Assembly: GCF_000524195.1 (NCBI RefSeq)
Contig: NW_020170382.1
Location: forward strand, 2,311,297-2,375,296
Direction of reading: 5' to 3'
Length of the DNA: 64,000 nt
DNA from: Echinococcus granulosus
Lineage: Eukaryota; Platyhelminthes; Cestoda; Cyclophyllidea; Taeniidae
Part shown: in pieces, positions 24,675-45,200 of the stretch
How positions within the stretch are numbered: the stretch's first letter is position 1
Layout: every line of letters starts with the position of its first letter
Notes under the pieces: generated by a model
Seen by the model: the letters and a program-made list of their open reading frames with translations, nothing else
Databases searched by the model: none
Told to the model about the DNA's origin: nothing
Program-made: the position numbers and the translations under genes

Positions 24675-26779
24675 GGACTTCCATGGGTGCGAGGGTTGGT
24701 GAATAAGTATGTATTTATGTAAGGCTGCGCCCTTCCCCTCTATAGCCCTACCTCCCTTTTAATCTCTCCGTTATGGCACAGCCCTTATGAGCAGCCATGG
24801 TTTCTGTTGGACCAAGCATCCGTGATACAATGTACTAGCACCGCTCTTGCTTTATGCTTTTGCATTTCCCTTGGTCTGCGGGGATTCTCCGGGGCTCTGA
24901 ACCTTCGCTGAAATCGAATTAAGCCGTACCAGTCTGGAGGAGGATCTATCGATTACTCATAGAAGGACTGGAATGCTATGGACATGGCTGGAGGGCCATA
25001 ATTTTTCGCCTTTTAAATGAAACTAGTAATTTGGCTAACAAGATGACAGGGCTGACAATGTTGGGTACTTCTGAAGTTCGCTTGATTGTGCAAATAAAGT
25101 GCCTTGTTACGTTTCATATAGACCATTACCAAAAAAAACAAATGTATCGTTAATTTTTCAGAGGGTCCTCATGTCAGGAATAGTCTGTTATCGAGCGAGG
25201 ATTGACATCCTATCGTACTTGACTCCAACGTTTACATTGAGGCTCCTGTTATTTAGGTATTCGAACTTATAATTGGATTAAATAAGAGCTTTTATGTCTA
25301 AAACATCTTATTTAATTGTTGGAACTGAGGCTATGCTCATGTCGGAGTTGGTCAACAACGTAGCATCTCTTATTTTCCCTCCCCCCCAAGAGTCCAAGCT
25401 AATTACACGAAAGCAAGATATCTTGCGGTGTAGTGCTAACACTACCTCATAGCTGCAATCATCACCATATTGTGACGAGTGTACAAGCAGTTGCGGTTGA
25501 AATTGAATGAATTATCACACTGGGTAGTGTAGAAACAAGGCATCCATCATGTTTCCACACTTGCAGTGCAATGCCCTCCAAGGGTGGTGTGTTTAGTTCT
25601 TATCTATTCTGGAGGGAATCATGCGCATAATGAAGCCTTCTACCAGCACACTTTGACCAGACTTCTCTAAAGCGCGCGCATGACATTGCAAAGTAATCAT
25701 GATAAATTTAAGTAACACCCATCGCACTGCATCAGCTTTCGAACTGTATTACCGAATTTGCACTATCAAGCAAGAAGGTAATGTTATGTGGCAGATCCGC
25801 GTAGAGTAAGAATCAAAGGGTGAATTAATCGATTACATAAACTATCACATATTTGGTGACCCACTAGTAAAATACGCGTTTTCTGCATTGCCTTAAAAGA
25901 GCCATTTCGCCGATATCTGCCAATACTAACACAGATGCACTCTAGTAGAATTGTGTTCGCATAAAAATTTTATGAATACGACAAAAGCAATACCGATGTG
26001 TAATACGATAGTGGTTTATCCCTCGGTTCTGGTGAGGCGCCACTTTTGTACTTCGAATTAGCCCCCTTGTACCTCGCTGGGTGGGCTGGCCTTTTGGGCC
26101 ATGACAATAGCCCAGACACCTTCTCCGTGCTGAATATATATATTCTGCCCGAGTATTTTGTCTTCTTTCGTCTTCAGGGAGTTTCGGGACGCTACAGATG
26201 AATAGCGGTGGAAAAGAAGGGAGAGGAATGCAACAGACATAAATGTAATAGACACAACCCACTTGAAATGTAACACCTGGCGTGTGGTGCGTAGATGAGT
26301 ACACGCATGTAAAATACTGATTACAACACAAAGTTTAACTTTAATAATCACAACAAAAATAATGCTGTGATAGTATTACGAAAAGTCATTCACAGCTAGT
26401 AGTGGTAGGTGTACGAACGTACAATATGCTACAACCATTATTCAATCAGGTAATCATAACCCATTAAAAAGTGCATTTTTATGGCATCTTCTGCCACATT
26501 GATTTAAACTTTTTTAGGTTTCGTTACCAAATTCAGCGAACTATTTTTAGTTGGCATCATAATGCTATTGATGCTCTATGTTACCTTGAAAGGAAATAAG
26601 GCAATATGACCGCACGGTACGTTGGGTACAAATTGGAAGGCGGTCGGGCTTCGTGTATCCGGGTATAACTTCCGACTCGCCTCCTGTTGTTGAACTCCCC
26701 ATTTCCCACCAATCATGCGCCTACTAAGGTTTAGTGTCCATTATTTCGTGTTGATTTAGCTAGATTGAATTCGTTAATC
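24675..26779. other. Cav2 3' UTR and Cav2-LETM1 intergenic region
   Basis: Contains the Cav2 3' UTR with its AATAAA at 25093. A 129-codon antisense ORF (25942-26331) has no recognisable features and a biased Cys/Arg/His composition typical of a chance ORF. The LETM1 promoter should lie in the right part. I see no RNA gene here. Confidence 0.6.
25093..25098 (+). terminator. Candidate polyadenylation signal for the Cav2 gene
   Basis: AATAAA about 420 nt after the channel stop codon at 24674 and the first canonical hexamer downstream of it. It implies a 3' UTR of roughly 0.44 kb. Confidence 0.55.
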
Positions 26780-35840
<9,061 letters not shown>

Positions 35841-35891
35841 AAACATCGCTGAAGCATCACTGCTGTGATCCTTACCTCCGTGTATACAGAA

Positions 35892-35897
35892 AATAAA
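35892..35897 (+). terminator. Polyadenylation signal of LETM1
   Basis: AATAAA 51 nt after the LETM1 stop codon, followed by T-rich sequence. It gives a very short 3' UTR. Confidence 0.8.
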
Positions 35898-37962
35898 GCT
35901 TTTCCTTTTCCTTAGGCGCTTTTGAGTGAACAGATTCTGTCCTCCTTTGGTTGCATTACTACTAATATGTATATGTACATGACTGCGAATAACCAGGCAA
36001 GCGATTACAGACGTCAGTATGCACACTTTTGATTGTAATCGCGTCCACTTGTTTTTTGTGAACCTCACTGGGCAAGCGTTGTATGCTCTGTAAAAAGTGA
36101 CTGACATGTTTGGAAAAACCCTTTTCATGTCATCCATTTCGTCTAGATGGGACTATCCTGTTTTGTAAAATGTGGTAGCTAGGCAGCTTTAGTAAGAATT
36201 TTTGCCTTCCAATGGAATTGATAACCGAAGCCGGTCATACCTGGCCAGTTCGAGCTGCTCCTGAGACCTAATATTATCCTAGTCGAAAACTACACTATAA
36301 GCAAAAAGGCGCGGATTCATTGACCAGAGGGTCGTGCTATCCACTTTTTGTAGTTGATTCAGATTCGGAATTGTCAACTACTTTTGCGAATCTGGAAAAC
36401 AACTTTCACTATTTGTAAGGTACGGAGTATCATTTAGGACAAGAGGACGATTCTGTGTTCAAAACTGAGCCAATACTAGTAGTTTCTGCATCATTTGTGC
36501 TATAGCTCTGATATGAGTTGTGTCTAGCTGTTCAAAATCTGCTATCATGACAATTGATTGGCCAAGGTGAGCAAGACAAACTTTTTGTATTCTCTGGAAA
36601 GTTATCCTCGAATGCAATGCGTTCAACCTCGAAATCCCCCTTACTTTTAGTGATGAGTAACCTGTGGGCGGGAATCAGTGTATGCGCATGTCACAACTTG
36701 CAAAAACTCAATTTGTCTGGTAATGCCATGCTTATTATCAGCGAGAGGGACAGCGTCTAATCTGAGATACCGAAGAATGTGTGCATGCTGCAGTACCAAC
36801 TGACGGTACTGAACGACTGACATGTTAAACTTGTGGAAAATGAACTAACGGACATAGCGCTTTGACAATTTTTAGCTAGGCTGTATGTTTACTCAAGCGG
36901 CATTGCCTAGGGGCATACCAATAACCTACTAACTGCTCTGTACAGTTGAAAGTGTTTTCCCGACTTCCAGGAAGACTTGAAGCACTACTAATACATTCAT
37001 AAAGGTATTTTACATCAGCACCTGCTTAGGGAGACAAAGTTTGAAACAGAATGCCGTGAGGCGTAGCAGATTAAGGTAAGACATGTTTTAGTTGACGTGG
37101 CACATCTTACCAAGTGTAATAATTGACTCAATCAGAAATTTTGATTTTTTGCATGTCAGGCTCTTATGTGGAGCGAAACTCATCGGTATCCGCTTCCCTA
37201 TTCCTAGCGTTCCTAGACAAGCCCGGTTGATTAGCTTTGGACATCTTTATTAAAGGTGACAAGATGGAGAGGAAAGATACAATGTTCAAGAAGGAGGGGA
37301 GCCGCAGTCACTAGGTGAGGGAGAGGACGATCCGGTCACGAGACTCGAATTTCCTGATTGCCTCCTCCCTGAAAGGTACATTAAAACAACATAAGTATTA
37401 CACTTATTTCCGCAAGTCGTTGCATTTTTGAATAAAATGAGCGTACACCTTGAGACTGAAGGAGTCTGCGGAACAGTTATCAAATGAAGATCAATCAAAC
37501 TTCAAAGGTGACAAATACTTTGTTTTAAAATAAAGCAAGCAAACAATCGAGGAAAAGTAAGGCGCAACAATCTGTAGAGTGCAACCTTACTATGTTCGTC
37601 CCAAGTTTTAGTAAAGTTTTATCCAGCAAATAGATCTGTCACCATATTAGTAAATCAGTGTAATTAAGCAAAAACTTTATCCTAATGGTATAAAAAATGA
37701 CTCAATTTCCTATTTAACGCAACTAGGCGTTATCATCAACAAGTTTTGGAATACGACTTTCATAATGTTCATAGATATCTAGAGGACTTTGGATTTTGTC
37801 TAATATATTTTATTTTTAATATGCGCATTTTCTCAACATTCTTTTTATTTTCTTGCAAGTAACTGACACAATTGACCGCTAATTAAAACAATTGAGGCGG
37901 TTGTTAGTTGTGAGTCTTGTTTGGGCGCCCATTTCTGCGCTGTTCTATCTGTGGGCTTTGAT
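35898..37962. other. LETM1-ERMP1 intergenic region
   Basis: No convincing gene. Near the right end a strong pyrimidine tract ends in AG at 37858-37859 (ttttattttcttgcaag). This could be a cis or trans splice acceptor for the ERMP1 5' leader, which would then be about 120 nt long. Confidence 0.5.
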
Positions 37963-37980
37963 ATGATCCGGCGTTTATAA
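37963..37980 (+). promoter_or_regulatory. Five-codon upstream ORF overlapping the ERMP1 start
   Basis: ATG at 37963 opens a five-codon reading frame whose TAA stop (37978-37980) shares its last base with the ERMP1 ATG, forming TAATG. Ribosomes starting here would terminate directly on the ERMP1 start. It matters only if the mature 5' leader includes this stretch. Confidence 0.5.
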
Positions 37981-40900
37981 TGGAAGTGCGGAGGAGGAAT
38001 TTGGTCTCAGAAGGATCACAGAATACCGGCTCTTCGACCACATCCGGCAGCGATACGGAGAGTCGTTCCTTGCTCGCCGTAGACCATCCTCAAGCATCAG
38101 TTCACTTATGGGATTGGGTTGTGGTTTTTGGCCTTATATTATTCTTGGTTGTTTTTATACCTCTGCATTCAACTTCTTGCGGAGACTTTGTCCCCAGTGG
38201 AACTGACCCCAATTCCACCTTTCAGGAGCTCTTTGCCCGAAAACATCTACAGTATGTTACAAGGTTGGGCCCCCGTACCGGCGGTTCGATTAACAATGAA
38301 ATTCATGCTCGAAAATACCTCCTATCTGAAATCCAGAAGGTTGTTGAATTGGCCCAGTCTTCTGGGCTCGTCGCTGACCTCGATGAACAGATCGCTCGCC
38401 CATCATCCTTTAAAACCCATGTTCACATAACATCTTACGCTAACATTCCGAATCTCCTTCTTCGTTTGCGTGATCCTCGCGTCAAAGGCGATTCGGCCGC
38501 ACGTTCGGTTTTGGTTAACTGTCATTACGACACGGCTCCGCAAAGCCCTGGTGCATCTGATGCCTTTGTTGGATGCGCCAATTCTCTCGAAGTGGCTCGT
38601 ATTCTTGCAGGTGGTGGCACTACATTAAGGAACAACATTATTTTCCTCTTCAACTCTGCCGAAGAGAATATTCTGCCTGCCAGCCATGCATTCATAACAC
38701 AGCATCCCTGGGCTGAAGAAGTGGCTGTCTTCATCAATCTGGAAGGCGCGGGGGCTGGTGGCAAACTGCTGGTCTTTCAAAGTGGCCCCGGACCAGCAAG
38801 CTCAGCTCTCATTCAGTTTTACTCATCTACAGCTCGCTATCCATTTGCCTCTGTGGTGGGAGAGGAGGTGTTTCATTTTGGCTTCATTCCATCCGATACG
38901 GATTTTCGAATATTTAGAGATTATGGGTTGATTCCGGGTTTGGATCTAGCCTACATTGGCAATGGGTATGCATACCACACATGTCATGATATCGAAGAAC
39001 GCATTTCGCCATCGTGTTTGCATTTGGCTGGAGATAATCTTTTGCAGCTTGTCAAGTTGATGGCTCAGGATCCCAGCGTTAACAGAATGAAGAAATTGGA
39101 ACGCTCAAATGAGCCAAAAGTGGAAAATGAAATAATTTTCTCTCCTGAGGGTGGCTTGGGCAACATACACGCTTTTTCCAATGCTCAAGTAGAGTCTAAC
39201 TTTGCTCGATATGTGTACTTTGACGTGCTGGGGTATTTTATTTTGAGCTACCCGTGGTTTGTCGGTCGAATGATTCATTGGAGTGTCTTTATTGTAATTC
39301 TGCTTTGGATCTTTTTATCCCAGAAGTCTGGAGGCGGTAGCCACAGTGGTCTATTCCTCGCAACCTTAATCCAGACGCTATTTTTTATCACTGGTCATCT
39401 CTTTTCTCTTCTTGTTGGTTACGTGATTCATATGTACGGTTGTCGAATGTCGTGGTACACCAACAAGTGCAATCTTTTCGGTCTCTATCTTCTGCCACTG
39501 CTTTCCTACTTCTTATTCTACCATTCCGTACTTTTAAAAATTCCATCTGGTTCGCTTTGGCACTTACCCGGATTGCGATATTTGCTTCAACGCAGCCTAT
39601 GGTTCGATACTACTTCCATTAAGACTCTAGTTATCGAAAATGACTTTTTTAAAGGCAGCGTTCTTGTCATGAGTATTATGACTTTAATCGCTCTGTGTTA
39701 TAATAGCCCTGCGTCTTACGTTCCCCTATTTTGGTGCCTTCTCGCTACAGTTTTTCGCTTCATTTATTTTATGATGTTTGGAAGGACTGGTGTTTGTTAT
39801 GTTGCCAAAGTTCTTTTGGTGCTTCTTCCTCCCTTGGTAATATTTCACATCTCCTCCGTATATACACTCTTTGAAGTTTTCATACCTATCATGGGTCGCT
39901 CTGGGCATGAAGCACAACCGGATGTTATCATAGGCGGCCTTGTGGCTTTTTCGTCTGTCCCTGTACTGATGTTTTGCGCGGATTCTGTTCATCTAACATC
40001 GTCTGAAACCTCTCGTGTACTTCGACGAATTACAATCAACGGATGCATAAGTTTCATTATTATTGTGCATACTTCCTTCCTGGGTTTCCCCTACACTGTA
40101 ATGCCTGATAACAACCGACATTTGGTGCCGCCTAGTCAACAACGCGTTGCTGTTTTTCATACTAATCGCTGGTTCAGTGAAAGCCCTCTTAATTCGACCG
40201 TCACCCGCGAGGACTCTGGTCTCTTCATTTTTCCACTGGATGCTAACCGATTCCGCTACTACCACCATCCACCCTCTCCAGCTCCGAACCCCTTCATGCT
40301 TCGTTTCCAGCAGTATTTATCCTCTGAACCGTCAGAGACTTTCTACTTCCCTGAAATCGAGCAGATGGAGCCATTTACTTTCCATCACACTGTGCCCTAT
40401 TGTGGCGTGCCAGTACTCTACCCCCTATTGAATGCTTTTGATACCATCTATTATATTCCCGCTCCGAAGCACAACTCGCCTTCAACCGGTTTCGCAATTA
40501 CCGAACGTCACCAGGAGGCCTCGTCTGATGGTGTTCAACTGGTAAATCTTACTGTTTCCATTGACTCGAGTGCTCCACTCACCCAGCTCTATCTACGAAC
40601 TGCGCCTGACTATGTCCGACTCACTCGTTGGTCATTCGCTCCTGAGCAGGCTTGTCCCCAGCCTGTGCCGATTCCACGCGGAACGTCCCACCAAACCGAT
40701 GCCGATGGACCTAGATCAGCGCACTTTTACATCAACCACATTGACCCCTCAGTGGCCACCTCAAGGACAGGTCAATGGGCTCAGCCGTGGGTTTTCTGGC
40801 TCCAGTTTTCCGTCTACCCTGTCTCACTCAACCCTGATCTCTCCGACTCTAATGTTGGTGTGGACATTGCTGTAGTCAGCCAGTATATGGATGAAAGTGT

Positions 40901-41015
40901 CCCCCAAGGTGTGTCCGATCCGATGCGCCGAATTTTGCACCGTTTGCCACAATGGGCTGTCGCTTCTCACTGGCTTTCATCCTACAACCACACTCGCTTG
41001 CTCCTGCTAAGTTGA
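37980..41015 (+). CDS. ERMP1: ERMP1/Fxna, endoplasmic reticulum M28 metallopeptidase
   Basis: ER-membrane aminopeptidase-like protein of family M28. Its vertebrate relative is needed for ovarian follicle organisation, and its substrate is not settled. One intronless ORF encodes 1011 residues (human ERMP1 is 904). A membrane segment at about 44-62 is followed by the luminal peptidase domain. It contains zinc ligand and active-site residues HYD (His182, Asp184), bridging Asp194, the catalytic Glu pair 228-229 (SAEEN), Glu255 (NLEGAG) and His333 (YHTCHD); the family-typical SDTDFR is present. Several hydrophobic segments from about residue 415 to 705 form the multi-pass membrane part, and a C-terminal luminal region follows. 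All metal-binding residues are intact, so an active enzyme is predicted. The lack of introns is odd next to its intron-rich neighbours. Confidence 0.95.
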   Translation: MEVRRRNLVSEGSQNTGSSTTSGSDTESRSLLAVDHPQASVHLWDWVVVFGLILFLVVFIPLHSTSCGDFVPSGTDPNSTFQELFARKHLQYVTRLGPRTGGSINNEIHARKYLLSEIQKVVELAQSSGLVADLDEQIARPSSFKTHVHITSYANIPNLLLRLRDPRVKGDSAARSVLVNCHYDTAPQSPGASDAFVGCANSLEVARILAGGGTTLRNNIIFLFNSAEENILPASHAFITQHPWAEEVAVFINLEGAGAGGKLLVFQSGPGPASSALIQFYSSTARYPFASVVGEEVFHFGFIPSDTDFRIFRDYGLIPGLDLAYIGNGYAYHTCHDIEERISPSCLHLAGDNLLQLVKLMAQDPSVNRMKKLERSNEPKVENEIIFSPEGGLGNIHAFSNAQVESNFARYVYFDVLGYFILSYPWFVGRMIHWSVFIVILLWIFLSQKSGGGSHSGLFLATLIQTLFFITGHLFSLLVGYVIHMYGCRMSWYTNKCNLFGLYLLPLLSYFLFYHSVLLKIPSGSLWHLPGLRYLLQRSLWFDTTSIKTLVIENDFFKGSVLVMSIMTLIALCYNSPASYVPLFWCLLATVFRFIYFMMFGRTGVCYVAKVLLVLLPPLVIFHISSVYTLFEVFIPIMGRSGHEAQPDVIIGGLVAFSSVPVLMFCADSVHLTSSETSRVLRRITINGCISFIIIVHTSFLGFPYTVMPDNNRHLVPPSQQRVAVFHTNRWFSESPLNSTVTREDSGLFIFPLDANRFRYYHHPPSPAPNPFMLRFQQYLSSEPSETFYFPEIEQMEPFTFHHTVPYCGVPVLYPLLNAFDTIYYIPAPKHNSPSTGFAITERHQEASSDGVQLVNLTVSIDSSAPLTQLYLRTAPDYVRLTRWSFAPEQACPQPVPIPRGTSHQTDADGPRSAHFYINHIDPSVATSRTGQWAQPWVFWLQFSVYPVSLNPDLSDSNVGVDIAVVSQYMDESVPQGVSDPMRRILHRLPQWAVASHWLSSYNHTRLLLLS

Positions 41016-41214
41016 TTTCGCTCAGTTCTTGCTTCTCCCCGCTTTCTTCCTTCCTGTCTCCTTGTGATAGATACTAATTGTCATTATTTTCAATAATAGA
41101 AAACATTCTACTTGTTAATCTTACGTTTTGATTATTCTTACAGTATATTCATGCTTCGTTAGTTATGTCTTGTCCGTAGTGTTTGTAATAAGGGTGGGTT
41201 TTCTGCTTCCCTAG
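41016..41214 (+). promoter_or_regulatory. ERMP1-ERH intercistronic region with a splice acceptor abutting the ERH ATG
   Basis: Only 199 nt separate the two same-strand genes. No canonical AATAAA is present, only variants (aataat, aataag). The segment ends in gggttttctgcttccctag directly against the ERH ATG. This can be read as a spliced-leader trans-splice acceptor, or as the 3' end of a 5'-UTR intron. Confidence 0.6.
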
Positions 41215-41523
41215 ATGTCGCACACAATACTTTTGGTGCAGCAGCAAGTAAAGAAGCCGGAGTCACGAGTTTGGGCGGACTACGAGACGTTGAATCAGTG
41301 CCTCGAGGGCGTATGTAAGATATACGAGGAGCAGCTTAAACAGCAGAACCCCACGGCGCCCACAATCACTTACGACATCTCACAACTCTTCAAGTTCATT
41401 GATCAACTGGCTGACCTCAGTTGCTTGGAGTTCCATCCTGCCACTGGTACCTACGTGCCCCATACCAAGGATTGGATCAAGGAGAACATCTATGCACTTC
41501 TACGTAATCAGGCGGGTCAGTGA
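41215..41523 (+). CDS. ERH: ERH, enhancer of rudimentary homolog
   Basis: Small, highly conserved nuclear protein that dimerises and takes part in mRNA splicing and decay and small-RNA complexes. The single ORF encodes 102 residues (human 104). Family landmarks are the start [50 protein letters not shown], and the C-terminal [15 protein letters not shown]. The ATG immediately follows an AG acceptor. No intron interrupts the coding sequence. Confidence 0.98.
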   Translation: MSHTILLVQQQVKKPESRVWADYETLNQCLEGVCKIYEEQLKQQNPTAPTITYDISQLFKFIDQLADLSCLEFHPATGTYVPHTKDWIKENIYALLRNQAGQ

Positions 41524-41566
41524 AAAACCTCTGCGGCCTCGATGCTTGTTGTACACGTTTTCTGGC

Positions 41567-41572
41567 AATAAA
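41567..41572 (+). terminator. Polyadenylation signal of ERH
   Basis: AATAAA 43 nt after the ERH stop codon. It is the first canonical hexamer after ERMP1 as well, so it could end a shared ERMP1-ERH precursor. Confidence 0.75.
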
Positions 41573-42294
41573 GACTTCTTATAATGCATGTCGTTTGTTT
41601 GCTTTTTGTCCAATATGTATTGGTGGAGTGTGTGCTTCGCATTCATCATTCTCAAGGTTTGTGCGTCTATGTGCGTGTGTGCAGAGTGTCCTGTTTCAAG
41701 GGAAATGGATACGAAAGAGACGTGGCGTGGACGCACGGACTCAGAGAGTGAATGTGACATAAAGAACCCTCTCCAGAGTAAGCTCAGTATTGTAGCTTTG
41801 TTCACTTCCTTTTTCTGTCCCGGCTTGTATTTGACCAATGGAGTGATTTTGCATACTCTTAAACGCTTGTTCAACTTTTAAGTGAATATGCGTTATAAGC
41901 CTAAAGGACAAGTTCATCTACCAGCTTGGTAGCATTCGTGAATCGAATTTAATAAGACGACTAAGGCAGGAGAATTTGCAAGCCAATTGTGCCGTTAGGT
42001 GGGAGCCACTTTTGATCTACTTTTGGCATTGCATGAAGTTCCTCTCTTACCAGTTGTCTTGAGCATCCTCCAAAAGGCATATATTCCACTGACCTCTTTC
42101 ATTCGATTCAGCTGATGATATGTAGGCGGGGTCGTTTGTACAACAAATCATTTAAACTTAAAATGAGATTAAGTGGCTTAAAACAGCATTTGCTATTTCT
42201 CTACTGCTGTTCTTATCAGTAAGATTTAAGAATGCGTTAACTTTGAATTTCTTTTTCATGTCGTAAGGTATTTCATGCATTGTACTTTTGCCAG
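41573..42294. other. ERH-TAPT1 interval
   Basis: The first recognisable TAPT1 exon begins in phase 1 at 42295, so a start-codon exon should lie here or within the interval. I found no ATG exon here that ends in the required phase at a good donor. Nothing else is recognisable. Confidence 0.5.
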
Positions 42295-45200
42295 ATTTTA
42301 ATCTCAGGAATTACCTAAGAGAGGAAATCTGGCAGTCCTCCCGACGTTTCAACGAGGTGAATAACTTTCAAGAACAGATTTGTGGACCTTTCCGCAATCG
42401 TGTGTGGAAATTCCTCTCTATCCCACAGTATTTTGAGTCGGTGAGACCATATCTTCTCTTTCCCTTCCTTTTTCCGTTCTCTTTAGGTTCTATGCTAATA
42501 TCTATCCTTTACACACTTTTAGTTCATGTTCTACGGCCTTCTGCAGTGCCTGGATCATATTCTAATGGTCTACACTTTCCTTCCTTTACGCTGTATGATC
42601 AACTTCATTTCCTTTCTTTCCTTTATAACCTTCAGTCTTGTTGGTATCTGTGTGCCGTCGCTCAAGTAGGTTTCCTTGATTGTTCTTTCCTTCCACCCTC
42701 TCTAAGCTGTCACGTGCCCAAAGAACAGCCTTTTTGGCGTTTTTCAGACCCCAAAAATTCATTTTATATGCAACAGATGCACGGGAGTTGGTGAAATTCT
42801 CCTTCGTCTGCATCTGCACCATCTTCCTCTACACCTTCGACAGTTCCATCGCCTATCATGAAATTCGAACTCAGTCAATAATCAAGATTTACATATTCTT
42901 CAACCTCCTGGAGGTAAGTTTTCCCACTAAAGAGCCTGAGTTGAGTGCTCTAATGTGCTGCTGTACTATCATTTCGCGCTTAATCGTAACAAGTGAATTC
43001 ATGTTTGAATGCGTAAAACTGTGAAACGGCTAACCTTATCTGCATATAGTAAGCAGTGTTTTTAATGTTGCGGGCTGAAAAGCTTGACACCTGTCTCACG
43101 GGCGTAGAACCTAAGTGAAGAATATTCACGACATTTGATGCTTCGGAAATGCAAATCGATTTATATCATAGGTGAGTTTTTGCATGAAAATTGAGGATGA
43201 CAAGGAAATCGGAACAAAAGTAGTTAACATTATTTAATTCATTTTTTTTTCTTCATCCGAAGTATTTTTTATGGAAGAGGGCGTTTGGTATCGCTAAATT
43301 GTAAGACCGTTCTAGAGAAGTCAGATGTGGCTATACAGGTATTTACTGGTGAGGCAATCTATAGAAAATTAGCCGGCTAAGAACACCGTTTCGTTTTCTT
43401 CTTTAATGCCGTAAGTCTTCTTACCTGGAAACAATCGGTCATTTTGGGGATTGCTACAATCGATAAAGAAGCTCAGTTTAAGATGTTTAATGAAACTGTC
43501 AGCTGATAATGTAAACATGAGGAGAAAAAAATTGCCTGCTGCGATCATGGCAGAATGATTCCATGCAAGTTATCCATGGTCACTGCGAGTGCACACTTCC
43601 TAATGGTCTTTATTGTTACAATTAGGGCCGCTATTAATGTTCCCCCAAGCTTTTTTACAGCAGAAGATAACTAATATCGCTGTATAGGGATGCCAAGCTA
43701 GCCTAAGCTTTCTTCTCTAGTTCGAAATGTATAAATGTGCAAATATGTTCCCAGACACACTGTCAACTGATTTCTGTCTGTTTATTCATCACTAAGTACA
43801 TTAAGGTGCAAATATTTACGTGGATCGAGGTCAGTTTTTGTATACTGCCTTTGACGATCCGAATTTTGGCCGCTACTGCGATTACGAGGTACTACACAGG
43901 TAGTAGTGTCAAAGTTGCATCAGATCGTGCGTAATTGTGTACCATTTTGTGGATTGAAATGTGTATATCTACTCTGAGTCCCCATCAACCAACTTACTGT
44001 AAAGGCGCCTAGGATGCACTCAATGGATCTGCTGGGTTGGCAATGCTCTATTCTGTCCAAAACTGATTAACCTGTGAGCAACACTTACTTCTGGAGCTGG
44101 GTTTTTACTAAAAGCAAAGGTTAAAAAGGACTAGAATGTTTAAATGATGAGTGAAGCGATCATAGATGAGCGTGTTGATGATGCCTCTATTTCATGTATC
44201 CTCCCATTTAGGTAGCCGATCGTCTCCTTTCCGCTGTCTACCTGGATGCTGTAGACGACGTCCTTTTCACCGTCTCGGCAGGTCTCTCAGGTCTCCGACG
44301 GCAGCGCTCGTCCTCGGGTGATCACGTGGTAACCACCAGCAGTGGTGCCTCTTCTACTGACCCTTCCTCTTGCCCTTCCACAGAGGTTGTGGGTCTTGGA
44401 GCTCTCTTCGTCCAATACCTTTTCGCCCTCGCCTGCCTCTGTGAGTCAGATCTTATAACTGTGGAGTTGAGAAAGGTATTGGAGACATTCAATTCGGAGT
44501 GATATTTGATCTCCTTTCAGTTAATTTCATCCTATCCCATATCTTCTCCACCCCTCTTTCCCTTATTAACAAGAATATCAGAACCTCAATAAAAATTAAG
44601 GCTTGAATTTTTTAAAACCAGTTTCGTCTAATTATTCTGCTGGCATTAGTGCTGGAAACACCTGTTTCTTTTTTCTGATAGTATGCAGTTAAACGGTGAT
44701 CGAAACCGCCACACTTTTTTACTGTTTTCTTTGCTTACCACCAGTTATTAATCTTGAAATAATGCTTAACTATTCACCATTTCTCTCGAAAAGCCGCAGC
44801 TCAGCCACCGATGCTAAAAATGTCGCTTAACGTCTTCTAGATCAGTCCGTATTGAACGCCATGTCTTTTATTACTGCAGCCTGCTGTTTGGTAACCGTGC
44901 CTTTTGTTGTAACTCATATTTTCTAATTTTTTTATCTTTCAAGATTCTTCCAAAGTCCATTTTTGAGGTATGTATCAAAGATTAGGAATATTTATGGTGG
45001 AACTGTGCTACAAATGAGGAGGTCTACTTCAGAGGGGATGAATTGATTCATTGTCACCTTGCACACTCTTTTTTGAAACATAATTTCGTAAACTACACTT
45101 CGTGATATTCTCGTGTTTCATCAGTTTCAAATACTGTCGTAGAGTTTAATGTGATAGCAAGTGGCCCTGCGAATATGGTGTCGCAGATGCTGAAAATTGA

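Noticed and set aside
25942..26331. 129-codon minus-strand ORF between Cav2 and LETM1
   Set aside because: No domain, no splice partner, a Cys/His/Arg-biased composition, and a second overlapping ORF in another frame.
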